Part shown: positions 17,339-25,343 of the stretch, in pieces | Layout: every line of letters starts with the position of its first letter | Numbering within the stretch: the first letter of the stretch is position 1 | Source: Streptomyces novaecaesareae | Lineage (GTDB): Bacteria; Actinomycetota; Actinomycetes; Streptomycetales; Streptomycetaceae | Direction: 5' to 3' | Length of the DNA: 44,164 nucleotides | Assembly: GCF_000716875.1 (NCBI RefSeq) | Contig: NZ_JNWQ01000071.1 | Span: 1 to 44,164 of the forward strand | Position numbers and translations under genes: made by a program | The notes under the pieces: generated by a model | What the model was told of the DNA's origin: nothing | The model's database searches: none | What the model saw: the letters and a program-made list of their open reading frames with translations, nothing else

Positions 17339-18847
17339 TCAGCCGAGGACGCCGACCGAGGTGAGGTCCAGGTAGCCGTGGGTGGTCATCCGGACGTCCG
17401 TCAGCCGGGCCGAGTAGCCGGCGCAGGCCCACTCCTGCCAGAGCGGGACGTGCGGCAGGTCCTCGGCCAGCAGCCGTTCGGCCCGCTGGTAGAGCGTGGC
17501 CGCCTCGGCCTGGCTCGGGGCGGTGTCGGCCGCGTCCAGTAGTGCGTCGAACTCCGGGCGGGCGTACCCGGTGTCGTTGAAGGCGCCGGTGGAGTGGAAC
17601 TGCGGCCGCAGGAAGTTCTCCAGCGCCGGGTAGTCGGCGCCCCAGTCGGCCCGGAAGGCGCCGGTCACGGTGCGGCCTCCGACCGCGTCGTAGTAGTCGC
17701 CGGTCCGGTCGTACAGCCGTAGGGTGCACTCGATGCCGAGGACCTCCGTGACGCAGTCGGCGAGCTCGCGGAGCCAGTCGCGGGCACTGACCGGAGAGTG
17801 GATCTCCAGCGGCCCGGTGAAGCCCGAGCGGGCGAGGTGCGTGCGGGCCCGCTCCGGGTCGAAGGTGCACCAGCCGCCGGCCTGGTCCGGCAGGTAGCCG
17901 GACACCTGCGGGACGGCCCAGCCGTCGGCCGGCCGCTGGCGGCCGGCCAGGGCCGCCCCGATCACGCGGGGCCGGTCGATCGCCAGGGAGACGGCCCGGC
18001 GCAGGTCCGGGTGGCCGTAGCCGGGCAGGTGGCCGGGGAAGGCGAGGGACTGGAGCATCAGGCCGTCCCGGCCGACCAGGCGCCCGGCCAGCTCCCGTTC
18101 GCACCGGCCGTCGGCCAGCAGTGCGTGCGGCAGCGCGTCCAGGTAGTCCAACTCGCCGTTGAGCAGGGCCTGGTAGGCCTGCTCGCGGGTGGGGTACGCG
18201 GTGAGCCGCAGGCCCCGGATGCGCGGCGGGTGGGTACCGCGGTGCTCCGGCCAGGCGGTCAGCCGGTAGTCGGTTCCGGACTCCGCACCGGCGAAGCGGT
18301 ACGGGCCGTTGCCGACCGGCTGCCGCCGGAAGCCCTCCGGGTCGGCGAAGTAGGCGTCCGGGAGCGGGAAGTAGGCCACCAGGCCCAGGGCGAGCGGGAA
18401 GGTCGCGAAGGGCTCGGCGAGCTCCACCTCGAACCGCAGCTCGTCCAGGATCCGCAGCCCGGCCAGCCGTTCGGCGCTCGGCCGGCCCTGCGCCGGGTGC
18501 ACCTCGGGGTAGCCGAGCACCTTCTCGAACCAGACGGCGCCCGGGAGTCCGTTGGGCCCGTACGCCGTGTGGTTCCAGGCGTCGACGTAGTGCCTGGCCA
18601 GCACCGGTGTCCCGTCGTGGAAGGTCCGGCCGGGCTTGAGCGTGACGGTGAAGGAGCGGGAGTCGGCCGTGGTGACCGACTCGGCCGCCTCCAGGTGGGG
18701 GGCGCCGCTCTGCGGGTCGTAGCCGACCAGGCCCTCGCCCAGCAGCTGGACGATCCTCGCACCGCAGTGCTCGCCCGGGTCCCCCGGGAAGAGCGGGGCG
18801 GCGGGGGCCTGGTCGTAGTTGTAGAGCCGGATCTCGGCTTCGAACAC
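17339..18847 (-). CDS. Oligopeptide-binding-protein fold (SBP family 5) without signal peptide
   Basis: 502 aa with the DppA/OppA solute-binding fold: LLGEGLVGYDPQSGAPHLEAAES, the hallmark FTVTLKPGRTFHDGTPV, then GNGPYRF, LRRAVSLAIDR and FRADWGADYP near the end. It starts MFEAEIRLYNYDQAP with no signal peptide, lipobox or N-terminal helix. The GTG start at 18847 lies 3 bases after the upstream gene's stop, with GGAG 9 bases before, so no exported N-terminus has been missed. No permease or ATPase of the Opp type is nearby and no SgrR-type DNA-binding domain is attached. As the last gene of the ATP-grasp operon it may bind the product or an intermediate in the cytosol; this is inference. Confidence 0.85.
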   Translation of the reverse strand: MFEAEIRLYNYDQAPAAPLFPGDPGEHCGARIVQLLGEGLVGYDPQSGAPHLEAAESVTTADSRSFTVTLKPGRTFHDGTPVLARHYVDAWNHTAYGPNGLPGAVWFEKVLGYPEVHPAQGRPSAERLAGLRILDELRFEVELAEPFATFPLALGLVAYFPLPDAYFADPEGFRRQPVGNGPYRFAGAESGTDYRLTAWPEHRGTHPPRIRGLRLTAYPTREQAYQALLNGELDYLDALPHALLADGRCERELAGRLVGRDGLMLQSLAFPGHLPGYGHPDLRRAVSLAIDRPRVIGAALAGRQRPADGWAVPQVSGYLPDQAGGWCTFDPERARTHLARSGFTGPLEIHSPVSARDWLRELADCVTEVLGIECTLRLYDRTGDYYDAVGGRTVTGAFRADWGADYPALENFLRPQFHSTGAFNDTGYARPEFDALLDAADTAPSQAEAATLYQRAERLLAEDLPHVPLWQEWACAGYSARLTDVRMTTHGYLDLTSVGVLG

Positions 18848-18850
18848 GGG

Positions 18851-20095
18851 TCAGTTCTCCACCGGCTCGCAGGTCTCCACCGGCTCGGCGGTGATCCGGA
18901 AGTCCCGGTAGGTCGCCATGATCGCCTCGTGGACCTCGGCGGAGGTCCCGGCCCGGAAGCGGAACCTGGCGCCCACGTGCTCGTAGCCGGCCGTGGCCGG
19001 GAGCACGTCGCCGACCGCGAGCAGCCGCTCGGTGTACGGGCCGGGCGTGCGACCGGTCATCGACACCACGTCGGTGACCCGGCCGGAGGGCGCCGGCAGC
19101 AACAGCCAGCCCGCGCAGTCCTCGTGGCTCCAGTCCACCGGCTCCGGCAGCGGCAGCCCCAGCTGGATGCGGAAGGCGGCCTCCATGAGGTCGTACCCGT
19201 GGACCTCGCGCCAGAGGAACGGCGTCTCCGAGCCGCCGACCCGGCCGCCGACCTCCAGGAAGCTGCAGGTCGGCCCGTTCGGCCCCTCCTCCAGGAACAG
19301 CTCCAGGTGGAAGGGGATCGGCTTGTCGGTCAGCGCCCGCATGAACTGCTCGGTGCAGTCGCCGATGACCTGGTGCAGCAGCGGGTCGTCGCGCTCGACC
19401 GAGCCGAGGAAGGTGCCCTGGTTGAAGTCGAAGCAGGTGTTGAGGTAGCGCGAGCCGCGCCAGACGGCCAGCTTCTCGCCGTCGAAGACGCCGTCGATGT
19501 GGTGCACCGGGTGCGGGTTGCGCACCTGCACCATCAGGTTGCCGCGGGTGAAGTCGATCGCCGCCAGGTCCTGCGGCGCGTCGACCCTGACCACGCCGAC
19601 GCTGGCGCTGCCCGAGCGCGGCTTGACGATGAGCTCCCAGCCGTGTTCGGCGGCGAACTCGACCACCTCGGCGGCGTCGGCGACCGTGCGGAAGGCGGGG
19701 GCGGGCAGGCCCGCGGCCTGGATGCGGCCGACCATGACCGCCTTGTCGCGGAAGGTCCGCACCTCCTCGGTGGTCTGCCCGGGCAGGCCCCACTCGGCGC
19801 GGATGACCGCGGCGTTGGCGAGGTCCTCCTCCTTGAGCGTGATCAGCAGATCGGGCCGGCCGTGGCGCTCGGCCAGTCCGGCCACCGCGGCGCGCAGCGC
19901 GTCGAGGTCCTCGATGTCCGCCAGCGTGACGGTCTCGGTGGCGGCGGCCGGCACCGAGCCGAGGCCGGCCCGGCTGGTGATGTAGGTGACCTTCACCCGC
20001 TCGTGGTCGAGGTAGCTCGCGTAGTCCGCGTAGCAGTCCTTCCAGCGGTTCATGATGATCACGTGGCGGTAGCCGTGGTCCCCCGGCCGACTCAT
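18851..20095 (-). CDS. ATP-grasp carboxylate-amine ligase (ligase A)
   Basis: 414 aa. An N-terminal pre-ATP-grasp domain precedes the ATP-grasp fold: LIVKPRSGSASVG (about residues 155-167, ATP-binding Lys158), RYLNTCFDF (217-225), FHLELF (Glu265) and FLEVGGRVGG (Glu281), the last two giving Mg ligands. Such enzymes activate a carboxylate as acyl phosphate and couple it to an amine. It is closely related to ligase B (21612-22850), sharing YLNTCxDF and GPFHLELF-type motifs. ATG 20095 was chosen because AAGGGAA lies upstream and conserved sequence begins there. Substrates are unknown. Confidence 0.9.
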   Translation of the reverse strand: MSRPGDHGYRHVIIMNRWKDCYADYASYLDHERVKVTYITSRAGLGSVPAAATETVTLADIEDLDALRAAVAGLAERHGRPDLLITLKEEDLANAAVIRAEWGLPGQTTEEVRTFRDKAVMVGRIQAAGLPAPAFRTVADAAEVVEFAAEHGWELIVKPRSGSASVGVVRVDAPQDLAAIDFTRGNLMVQVRNPHPVHHIDGVFDGEKLAVWRGSRYLNTCFDFNQGTFLGSVERDDPLLHQVIGDCTEQFMRALTDKPIPFHLELFLEEGPNGPTCSFLEVGGRVGGSETPFLWREVHGYDLMEAAFRIQLGLPLPEPVDWSHEDCAGWLLLPAPSGRVTDVVSMTGRTPGPYTERLLAVGDVLPATAGYEHVGARFRFRAGTSAEVHEAIMATYRDFRITAEPVETCEPVEN

Positions 20096-20116
20096 CTGCT
20101 CGTTCCCTTCGAGAGT

Positions 20117-20147
20117 CGCGGTGTCGTGCGGTGTCGTGCGGTGTGTT
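20117..20147. repeat. GTGTCGTGCG direct repeats
   Basis: GTGTCGTGCG occurs twice in tandem, followed by a partial third copy, directly upstream of the ligase A start. Confidence 0.7.
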
Positions 20148-20148
20148 C

Positions 20149-20241
20149 GGCCGCGGGGCCGTCCGGGCGTCGTGCACCGGGACGGCCCCGCGGCCCGGAC
20201 AGTCCGGGCGTCGTGCACCCCCGGACGGCCCCGCGGCCCGG
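20149..20241 (-). promoter_or_regulatory. Intra-operon hairpin with a duplicated pairing arm
   Basis: GGCCGCGGGGCCGTCC (20149-20164) is the perfect complement of GGACGGCCCCGCGGCC, present twice at 20180-20195 and 20223-20238. The left arm can therefore pair with either copy. The preceding GTCCGGGCGTCGTGCACC is also duplicated (20161-20178 and 20202-20219). This lies in the only long gap (152 bases) of the ligase block and may attenuate transcription or stabilise mRNA ends. Confidence 0.55.
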
Positions 20242-20247
20242 GCGGGC

Positions 20248-21585
20248 CTAGAAGTGGAAGACGCTGCCGGTGTGGATCCGGTCCATGCAGCGGAAGCCGA
20301 TGATGGCGCTGGACTCGGCGGGGATCATCCGCGCGTGCGCCCCGGCGTACCCGTCGGGCTGGTAGAAGACGCCCCAGAGGGTCTGCCAGGGGCGCAGGGC
20401 GCCGTCCGCCGGGTCGACCATCAGCTCGGTCTTGGGCACCACCCGCTCCTGCACCACGCAGCCGCCCGCGGCGCCCTCGGTCACCGCCTGCCACCACTGC
20501 TCGTCGTCGACCTCCCAGCCGGCGACCACACCGTGCCCGCCGTACAGGTTGTTCGGCTTGAGTACCAGGCTCGCGCGGCGGGTGCGGATGCGGTCGGCGA
20601 GTTCGGTGTCGTCGAGCGCCTCGCCGCCCTGCAGCGAGCGGGTCCAGGGCAGTACCCGGTCGATGAGCTCGCGCTCCTGCGCGCTGAACTTCCCGCTCCA
20701 GCGCGGGTCGGAGAGCAGGGCCATGCAGGCCTTCTCACCGAACAGGTTGGTCTGCAGGGTCGTCCACAGCAGCACCTGGCCCTGCTCGTAGGCGCGGAAG
20801 ACCGGCTCGGCGAGCGCCTGGTGCTCGGGGCTCTCCAGCAGCTGGTCGGTGTCGAAGGCGCGCCACACGACGTCGATCCGGCGGCCGTCGAGGTGGAGCG
20901 CGCCGTCCCGCTCCTCGATGTCGGTGAGCTCGCCGAGGTGGAAGTCGAGGCCGAGGCTGCGCATCACCCGGTGGAAGTTGTGCCAGATGCCGCCGAAGTC
21001 GCCCAGGCCGCCGGGGGCCTCGATCAGCGCCACCATCGGCTCGCGGCCGCCGGTGAACTCCGCGGCGAACTCCCTGATGGTGCGCACCGTCTCGTGGCCG
21101 GTGTGCACGTAGCCCAGGCCGTGCTCCTGTGCGAAGGCGGCGAACGGCTCGACCTCCAGCAGTGCGCGCGGCACCTCGCCCGCCCAGCACCAGCCGCCGA
21201 GGTCGCTGCCGATGCCGAACTCCAGCAGCTTGAAGGCGGCGCCGTCGTCGTAGACGTCGGCGCGCCCGAAGTGCACCGGACGGTCGGCGGCGTGGCGCTG
21301 CATCAGCCGGCGGCGGTCGCCGTGCACGCCGATCGCGTCGCAGAACCGGTCGAGGTCGCCGTCGAAGAGCCGCTCGGGCAGCGAGGTGAGCAGGTCGAGC
21401 ATCCGCATCAGGTCGTCCGCGAAGGCCCGGACCCGGCGCTCCTCGACGAAGATCGGGCGCGGCGGGTAGGGGCGCTTCCAGGTCGGGATCCCGGGGTTGG
21501 CCCGGACCGCGTCCATGACGTGGCGCAGGTCGCTGCCCGGTGCCCCGGCGGCCGCGTTGTAGGCGCTGGTGACCTGGTCGGTCAT
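20248..21585 (-). CDS. Circularly permuted ATP-grasp protein (glutathionylspermidine-synthase-like)
   Basis: 445 aa. The metal-binding-like motif FKLLEFGIGSDLGGW (about residues 118-132) precedes the lysine motif LVLKPNNLYGGHGVV (340-354), the reverse of the canonical order. This permuted layout is the mark of circularly permuted ATP-grasp proteins. The C-terminal part has VVQERVVPKTELMVD and ends MDRIHTGSVFHF. The usual EFN of the metal motif reads EFG here, so activity is plausible but unproven. ATG 21585 has GGAG 8 bases upstream; an in-frame ATG at 21606 lacks one. It lies 26 bases downstream of ligase B. Likely role: amide bond formation on a peptide or amine. Confidence 0.75.
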   Translation of the reverse strand: MTDQVTSAYNAAAGAPGSDLRHVMDAVRANPGIPTWKRPYPPRPIFVEERRVRAFADDLMRMLDLLTSLPERLFDGDLDRFCDAIGVHGDRRRLMQRHAADRPVHFGRADVYDDGAAFKLLEFGIGSDLGGWCWAGEVPRALLEVEPFAAFAQEHGLGYVHTGHETVRTIREFAAEFTGGREPMVALIEAPGGLGDFGGIWHNFHRVMRSLGLDFHLGELTDIEERDGALHLDGRRIDVVWRAFDTDQLLESPEHQALAEPVFRAYEQGQVLLWTTLQTNLFGEKACMALLSDPRWSGKFSAQERELIDRVLPWTRSLQGGEALDDTELADRIRTRRASLVLKPNNLYGGHGVVAGWEVDDEQWWQAVTEGAAGGCVVQERVVPKTELMVDPADGALRPWQTLWGVFYQPDGYAGAHARMIPAESSAIIGFRCMDRIHTGSVFHF

Positions 21586-21611
21586 GGTCTCGACTCCGTT
21601 GTCCATCGTGC

Positions 21612-22850
21612 TCAGCCGTTCTGTTCGGAGTCCGCGGTCACGACGACCCGGTACTCGTCCATGACCCGCAGCGCGGCCAGGCGCACGCTCTCGTGGTCGG
21701 TGCCGCGCAGCCGGAAGCGGCCACCGATGTGCTCGTATCCGCCGTTGCCGTCGAAGACCGTGCCGACGGGCGGCAGGACCTCGGCGTACACCTCGGGCAC
21801 CGCGGCGAGCATCGAGGTGGTGGCGGCGACCCGGCAGGGCAGCGGGCGCGGCTCGGGCACGCTCACCCAGCCGCCGCTGCCGGTGTACGGCTCCAGCGGG
21901 CGGTCCTCCGGCGCGGACGGCAGGCCCACGGTGACCCGGAAGGCTTCGCGGTAGAGGTCGATGCCGAACAGGTCGCGGTGCACGAACGGCACCTCGGCGC
22001 CGCCCGGGCGCAGGCCGACCTCCAGGAAGACCAGTTCGCCCTGCGGGGTGTCGAAGAGCTCCAGGTGGAAGGGGCCGTTGTCCAGGCCGAGCGCGTCGAG
22101 GCAGTCGGCGGCGAAGCCGGTCACCCGCTCCAGGTGCTCGCCCGGGGTCAGCAGGACCGATCCCAGCGGCTCGCCGACGGTGAAGTCCAGGCAGGTGTTG
22201 AGGTAGGCCGAGGCGCTGACGAAGCCGAACCTGCCGTCCCGGCGGATGCCGTCCACGTGCAGGATCCGGCCCTCGACGTACTCCTCGCACTCGAACTCGG
22301 CCGGGTCCACCTCGGCCAGTGCCAGGGCGAGCTCCGCGGTGTCGGCGATCTTCCGCACCCCGCGCGCCGACCAGCCGGAGCGCGGCTTGAGGATCACCGG
22401 GAGGCCGATCTCGGCCGCCAGCTGCTCGGCGCTGCTCTCCTCGGTCAGCTGGGCGAACCTCGGCACCCGCAGGCCGGCGTCGGCCAGGCGCCGCTTCATC
22501 GGCAGCTTGTCGCGGAACGCCGTCACGAACTCCGGCGTCCAGCCCGGGACTCCCAGGGCCACCCGCAGTTCGGCGGTGACCTGCACGTCGTACTCGGACG
22601 GGCCCACGACCGCGTCGAAGCCGCCGTACTGCTCGGCGAGCCGGCGGGCGTGCGGCAGCAGGGTGTCCAGGCCGAGGTCGTCGACCACGACGATCTCCAG
22701 CGCGCTCTCCCCGTCCAGCACCGGCAGCCCGCAGGGCAGCGTCAGGTAGGCGAGGCGGCAGCTGCCCGGCTCCACGAACCGGTGGTACTCGCCGAACTCG
22801 TCGTCGAAGCGGTTGACGACCAGGTACTGGGGGATCGATCGGTCAGACAA
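21612..22850 (-). CDS. ATP-grasp carboxylate-amine ligase (ligase B)
   Basis: 412 aa. A pre-ATP-grasp domain (PQYLVVNRFDDEFGEYHRF) leads to LPVILKPRSGWSARGV (Lys155), CEEYVEGR, YLNTCLDF, GPFHLELF (Glu264) and FLEVGLRPGGAE (Glu277). It parallels ligase A throughout, pointing to an old gene duplication. The start is TTG 22850, preceded by GAGG at 6 bases, and overlaps the end of ligase C by 8 bases, so translation is coupled. It probably couples two building blocks with ATP cleavage; specificity is unknown. Confidence 0.9.
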   Translation of the reverse strand: MSDRSIPQYLVVNRFDDEFGEYHRFVEPGSCRLAYLTLPCGLPVLDGESALEIVVVDDLGLDTLLPHARRLAEQYGGFDAVVGPSEYDVQVTAELRVALGVPGWTPEFVTAFRDKLPMKRRLADAGLRVPRFAQLTEESSAEQLAAEIGLPVILKPRSGWSARGVRKIADTAELALALAEVDPAEFECEEYVEGRILHVDGIRRDGRFGFVSASAYLNTCLDFTVGEPLGSVLLTPGEHLERVTGFAADCLDALGLDNGPFHLELFDTPQGELVFLEVGLRPGGAEVPFVHRDLFGIDLYREAFRVTVGLPSAPEDRPLEPYTGSGGWVSVPEPRPLPCRVAATTSMLAAVPEVYAEVLPPVGTVFDGNGGYEHIGGRFRLRGTDHESVRLAALRVMDEYRVVVTADSEQNG

Positions 22851-24099
22851 AACACACCTCGTCGCGGTACCCGTGCCAGCGGTTCAGGGCTTGCTCGTAC
22901 GAATCGGCCTGGTAGACCACGTGGCCGACGAAGCAGCGGAAGTCCTCGGCCGGGGGGATCTCCTCGCCGGCCGGGATGGCGATGTCCAGCTCCAGCACGT
23001 CCTCCCGGGCGCGCAGTTCCGCCACGCCCCGGGCCTCGCGGTAGGAGGTCATCGACCCGGGCGCGGTGAGGCAGGCGATCCCCACGTACTTCGCGGCGGG
23101 GGCACCGAAGGCCTCCAGCTCCTCGGGGCACAGACCGGTGTAGGCGGCCAGCATGACCCGGACCAGCGAGGTGCCGGTGACCAGCTGCAGCAGGTGCGGG
23201 ATACGGTGACCGGCCAGCCGGGCGGCGACCTCGATCAGGACCGGCTCGCCCGCCGGCAGCCGCAGCTCGCAATGGAAGGGGCCCATGGTCAGGCCGAGCG
23301 CCGCACAGACCCCGGCGACGTACGTCTCCACGGCGATCCGGGCGCTGTCGTCGAGGTCGCTCGGCATGACCTGGCCGAGCTCCACGAAGTACGGCTCCGC
23401 ACCGAGCATCTTGGTGGTCACCGCGAGGAACACCGGCTCGCCGTCGAGGACGTAGCCCTCCACGCTCACCTCGGGGCCGTCGAGGTACTCCTCGACCAGC
23501 ACCGCACCGGAGGCCCGGCCGAGGTCGGTCCGGGCGTCCTCACGGATCCGGCGGTAGGCCGCCAGCAGTTCCTCGGACGTGTCGACGCGGCTGACGTTGC
23601 TGCTGCCGGCGGCGTCGACCGGCTTGACCACGGCGGGGAAGCCGACGTGCGCGGCGACGGCGGGGACGGCCGCCTCGTCGGGCAGTTCGGCGTACCGCGG
23701 CACCCGCAGGCCCGCGGCACCGGCGTCGTCGCGCATCAGCCGCTTGTTGCGCAGCGAGGTGGCGGAGCGCGCCGGCAGGCCGGGCAGGTCCAGCCAGTGC
23801 GCGATCCGGGCGACCACGTCCACGTAGAACTCGAAACCGGGCACGATGCCCACCAGCGGCCGCTGCCGGTGCAGTTCGGTGACGGCCTGGGTCAGCGCGA
23901 CCTCGTCGTTGGTGTCCACCACGAGCAGCTCGTGGACGAACTCCCGGTGGTCGTCCGGCACGTACCGGTCGTCGCGGTCGGCGGTGGCCACCACGACCTC
24001 GAAGCCGAGACGGTGGGCCTCACCGAGCAGGAGCAGGCCCGAGGAGCACGGCTCGACGATCAGGACCCGCCCGCGTGGCAGGCGCGGAGTGTGGGACAT
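22843..24099 (-). CDS. ATP-grasp L-amino-acid-ligase-like enzyme (ligase C)
   Basis: 418 aa of the broader ATP-grasp class that includes BacD/DdaF amino-acid ligases. It shows GRVLIVEPCSSGLLLL (pre-ATP-grasp nucleotide-like fold), PAVVKPVDAAGSSNV (Lys159), LVEEYLDGPEVSVEGYV (Glu203/Glu204 contact adenine and ribose in the family), MGPFHCEL (Glu278) and LIEVAARLAGHRIP (Glu290, Asn replaced by Ala-Ala). It is less like ligases A and B than they are to each other. It overlaps ligase B by 8 bases and follows a strong hairpin downstream of the diiron oxidase gene. Confidence 0.9.
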   Translation of the reverse strand: MSHTPRLPRGRVLIVEPCSSGLLLLGEAHRLGFEVVVATADRDDRYVPDDHREFVHELLVVDTNDEVALTQAVTELHRQRPLVGIVPGFEFYVDVVARIAHWLDLPGLPARSATSLRNKRLMRDDAGAAGLRVPRYAELPDEAAVPAVAAHVGFPAVVKPVDAAGSSNVSRVDTSEELLAAYRRIREDARTDLGRASGAVLVEEYLDGPEVSVEGYVLDGEPVFLAVTTKMLGAEPYFVELGQVMPSDLDDSARIAVETYVAGVCAALGLTMGPFHCELRLPAGEPVLIEVAARLAGHRIPHLLQLVTGTSLVRVMLAAYTGLCPEELEAFGAPAAKYVGIACLTAPGSMTSYREARGVAELRAREDVLELDIAIPAGEEIPPAEDFRCFVGHVVYQADSYEQALNRWHGYRDEVCFV

Positions 24100-24142
24100 G
24101 CCGGGTCAACCCCCGTTGGTGGTAGTACTGGTGGGAACCGGT

Positions 24143-24176
24143 GCCGGGGCGCGGCACGGTCGTGCCGCGCCCCGGC
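24143..24176 (-). terminator. Strong hairpin between the oxidase and ligase genes
   Basis: Perfect 15-bp stem GCCGGGGCGCGGCAC / GTGCCGCGCCCCGGC with a 4-nt loop, 9 bases past the oxidase stop and 44 before the ligase C start. It has no U tract. It may be a partial terminator that makes oxidase mRNA more abundant than ligase mRNA. Confidence 0.6.
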
Positions 24177-24185
24177 GGCGGGTCG

Positions 24186-24899
24186 TCAGGCGCCGACCGG
24201 CTGCTTGCTGCCGACGGTCGCCTCGTACAGCTCGGCGAAGTAGTCGCCGATCAGCTCGACGAAGGTCGCCAGGTCGTTGTAGGCGGCCTCGGGGGTGCCG
24301 AACGACTCGACGGCCTGGGCCACCGTGCGGAACATCAGCTCGTCGTGGTCGTGCGAGTCGTCGAACTCGATGTGGGTGCGGGTGCCCTGGGTGAACTCGG
24401 TGCCGAACTCCTCGGTCGCCTTGGCCGTGATGATCGGGTTGTAGCGGTCCGAGTACCACTCGACCAGCCAGTCCCAGACGGTGGTCGGCGCCGGCCCGCG
24501 GGTGTCGGCCTCCAGGCGCAGGTAGCCCATCAGCTTCTTGGTCGCCGGGAAGACGTCGGTGGCCTCCAGCTGCTCGCTGGTCAGGCCGAAGCGGACCAGG
24601 TCGCGGGTGAACATGCCCTCGTGGCCGAACTCCTCGGCCAGGTACTGCGCGAGCTTGGCGGCCAGCGCGTCGTTCTTGGAGCCGACCTTGAACAGGGCGT
24701 ACGTGTCGACCTCGTTGTTCAGGCGGATGCGCAGCACGGTCTCGGTGATGTGCCGGACGTAGAAGTCACGGTCGGTCCACTCGCCGGCGTGCAGCTCGCG
24801 CATCTTCGGCACGCGCTGGAACTGCTTCTCCATCTGCTCGGCAGCCAGGGCTTCGAGGCGGTCACGATCCAGCTTTTCCACTGCCACGTTTTCTCCCAT
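24186..24899 (-). CDS. Haem-oxygenase-like diiron oxidase (HDO) family protein
   Basis: 237-aa, all-helical. Metal-ligand motifs of the HDO (iron-containing redox enzyme) superfamily are visible: E90-x2-H93 in EEFGHEGM on one helix and HIEFDDSH (D180-x2-H183) on another. A further glutamate (E54 or E63) in the first core helix completes the site. Family members N-oxygenate amines or cleave C-C bonds in amino or fatty acids (SznF, BesC, UndA). AAGGG precedes the ATG. It is the first gene of the minus-strand ligase block, divergent from an exporter. Its likely substrate is an amino acid or a ligation product, but which is unknown. Confidence 0.82.
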   Translation of the reverse strand: MGENVAVEKLDRDRLEALAAEQMEKQFQRVPKMRELHAGEWTDRDFYVRHITETVLRIRLNNEVDTYALFKVGSKNDALAAKLAQYLAEEFGHEGMFTRDLVRFGLTSEQLEATDVFPATKKLMGYLRLEADTRGPAPTTVWDWLVEWYSDRYNPIITAKATEEFGTEFTQGTRTHIEFDDSHDHDELMFRTVAQAVESFGTPEAAYNDLATFVELIGDYFAELYEATVGSKQPVGA

Positions 24900-25140
24900 T
24901 TACTGACCCTTGGAATGCTCTCGGGAGAAACGCCGGGCCGATGCCCGGGACAGCAGGATCCGAACAATTCAAACGGCAGGCCCCCCGTGAGCCGAAAACC
25001 GATCCTGCGCCACCTCCGGGAGCCTGTCAACGAAACACTCCCGCAATACTCGCCACGCTGAGTGAGCAGGTCGGGTGACGCTCGCCGAGCACCCAGATCC
25101 GGCTAGGGTGGCCGAAACCATCCCAAGTCGAGAGCCGGTT

Positions 25141-25158
25141 CATGTCACCTCTGACATG
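25141..25158. promoter_or_regulatory. Palindrome CATGTCA-N4-TGACATG
   Basis: Perfect 7-bp arms around CCTC. It is of operator type and different from the TGGCG sites nearby. Confidence 0.45.
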
Positions 25159-25214
25159 GCTATGCACTCATTTCCGCAGCTCGACTACGCAATGGCGTGT
25201 TGTCTCCGGCGGGC

Positions 25215-25250
25215 CTGGCGTAAATGCGCCAGCTGGCGAATCGATGCCAG
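25215..25250. promoter_or_regulatory. Tandem TGGCG-N8-YGCCA operator pair
   Basis: Two 18-mers abut: CTGGCGTAAATGCGCCAG (25215-25232, perfect 6-bp arms) and CTGGCGAATCGATGCCAG (25233-25250, one mismatch). The same pattern recurs at 28145 and 32276. This is probably the binding site for a dimeric regulator controlling the oxidase-ligase operon and the exporter. Confidence 0.6.
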
Positions 25251-25328
25251 CCCCGGCCAGTCCACCACCCGGTCACCCGGCCACTACTCAACGTTGCGCC
25301 GGGCGGCCGGAAAAACGGCGCCGTTGAC

Positions 25329-25343
25329 ATTTCCGGCGGAAAT
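25329..25343. promoter_or_regulatory. Palindrome ATTTCCG-G-CGGAAAT
   Basis: Perfect 7-bp arms, ending 16 bases before the MFS start codon and overlapping a TTGACA box at 25324-25329 for which no -10 is evident. Confidence 0.4.

Noticed and set aside
17268..20177. 969-aa minus-strand frame across the SBP and ligase A genes
   Set aside because: Arg/Pro/Gly-rich nonsense in another frame of the same strand; the SBP and ATP-grasp motifs lie in the frames reported.
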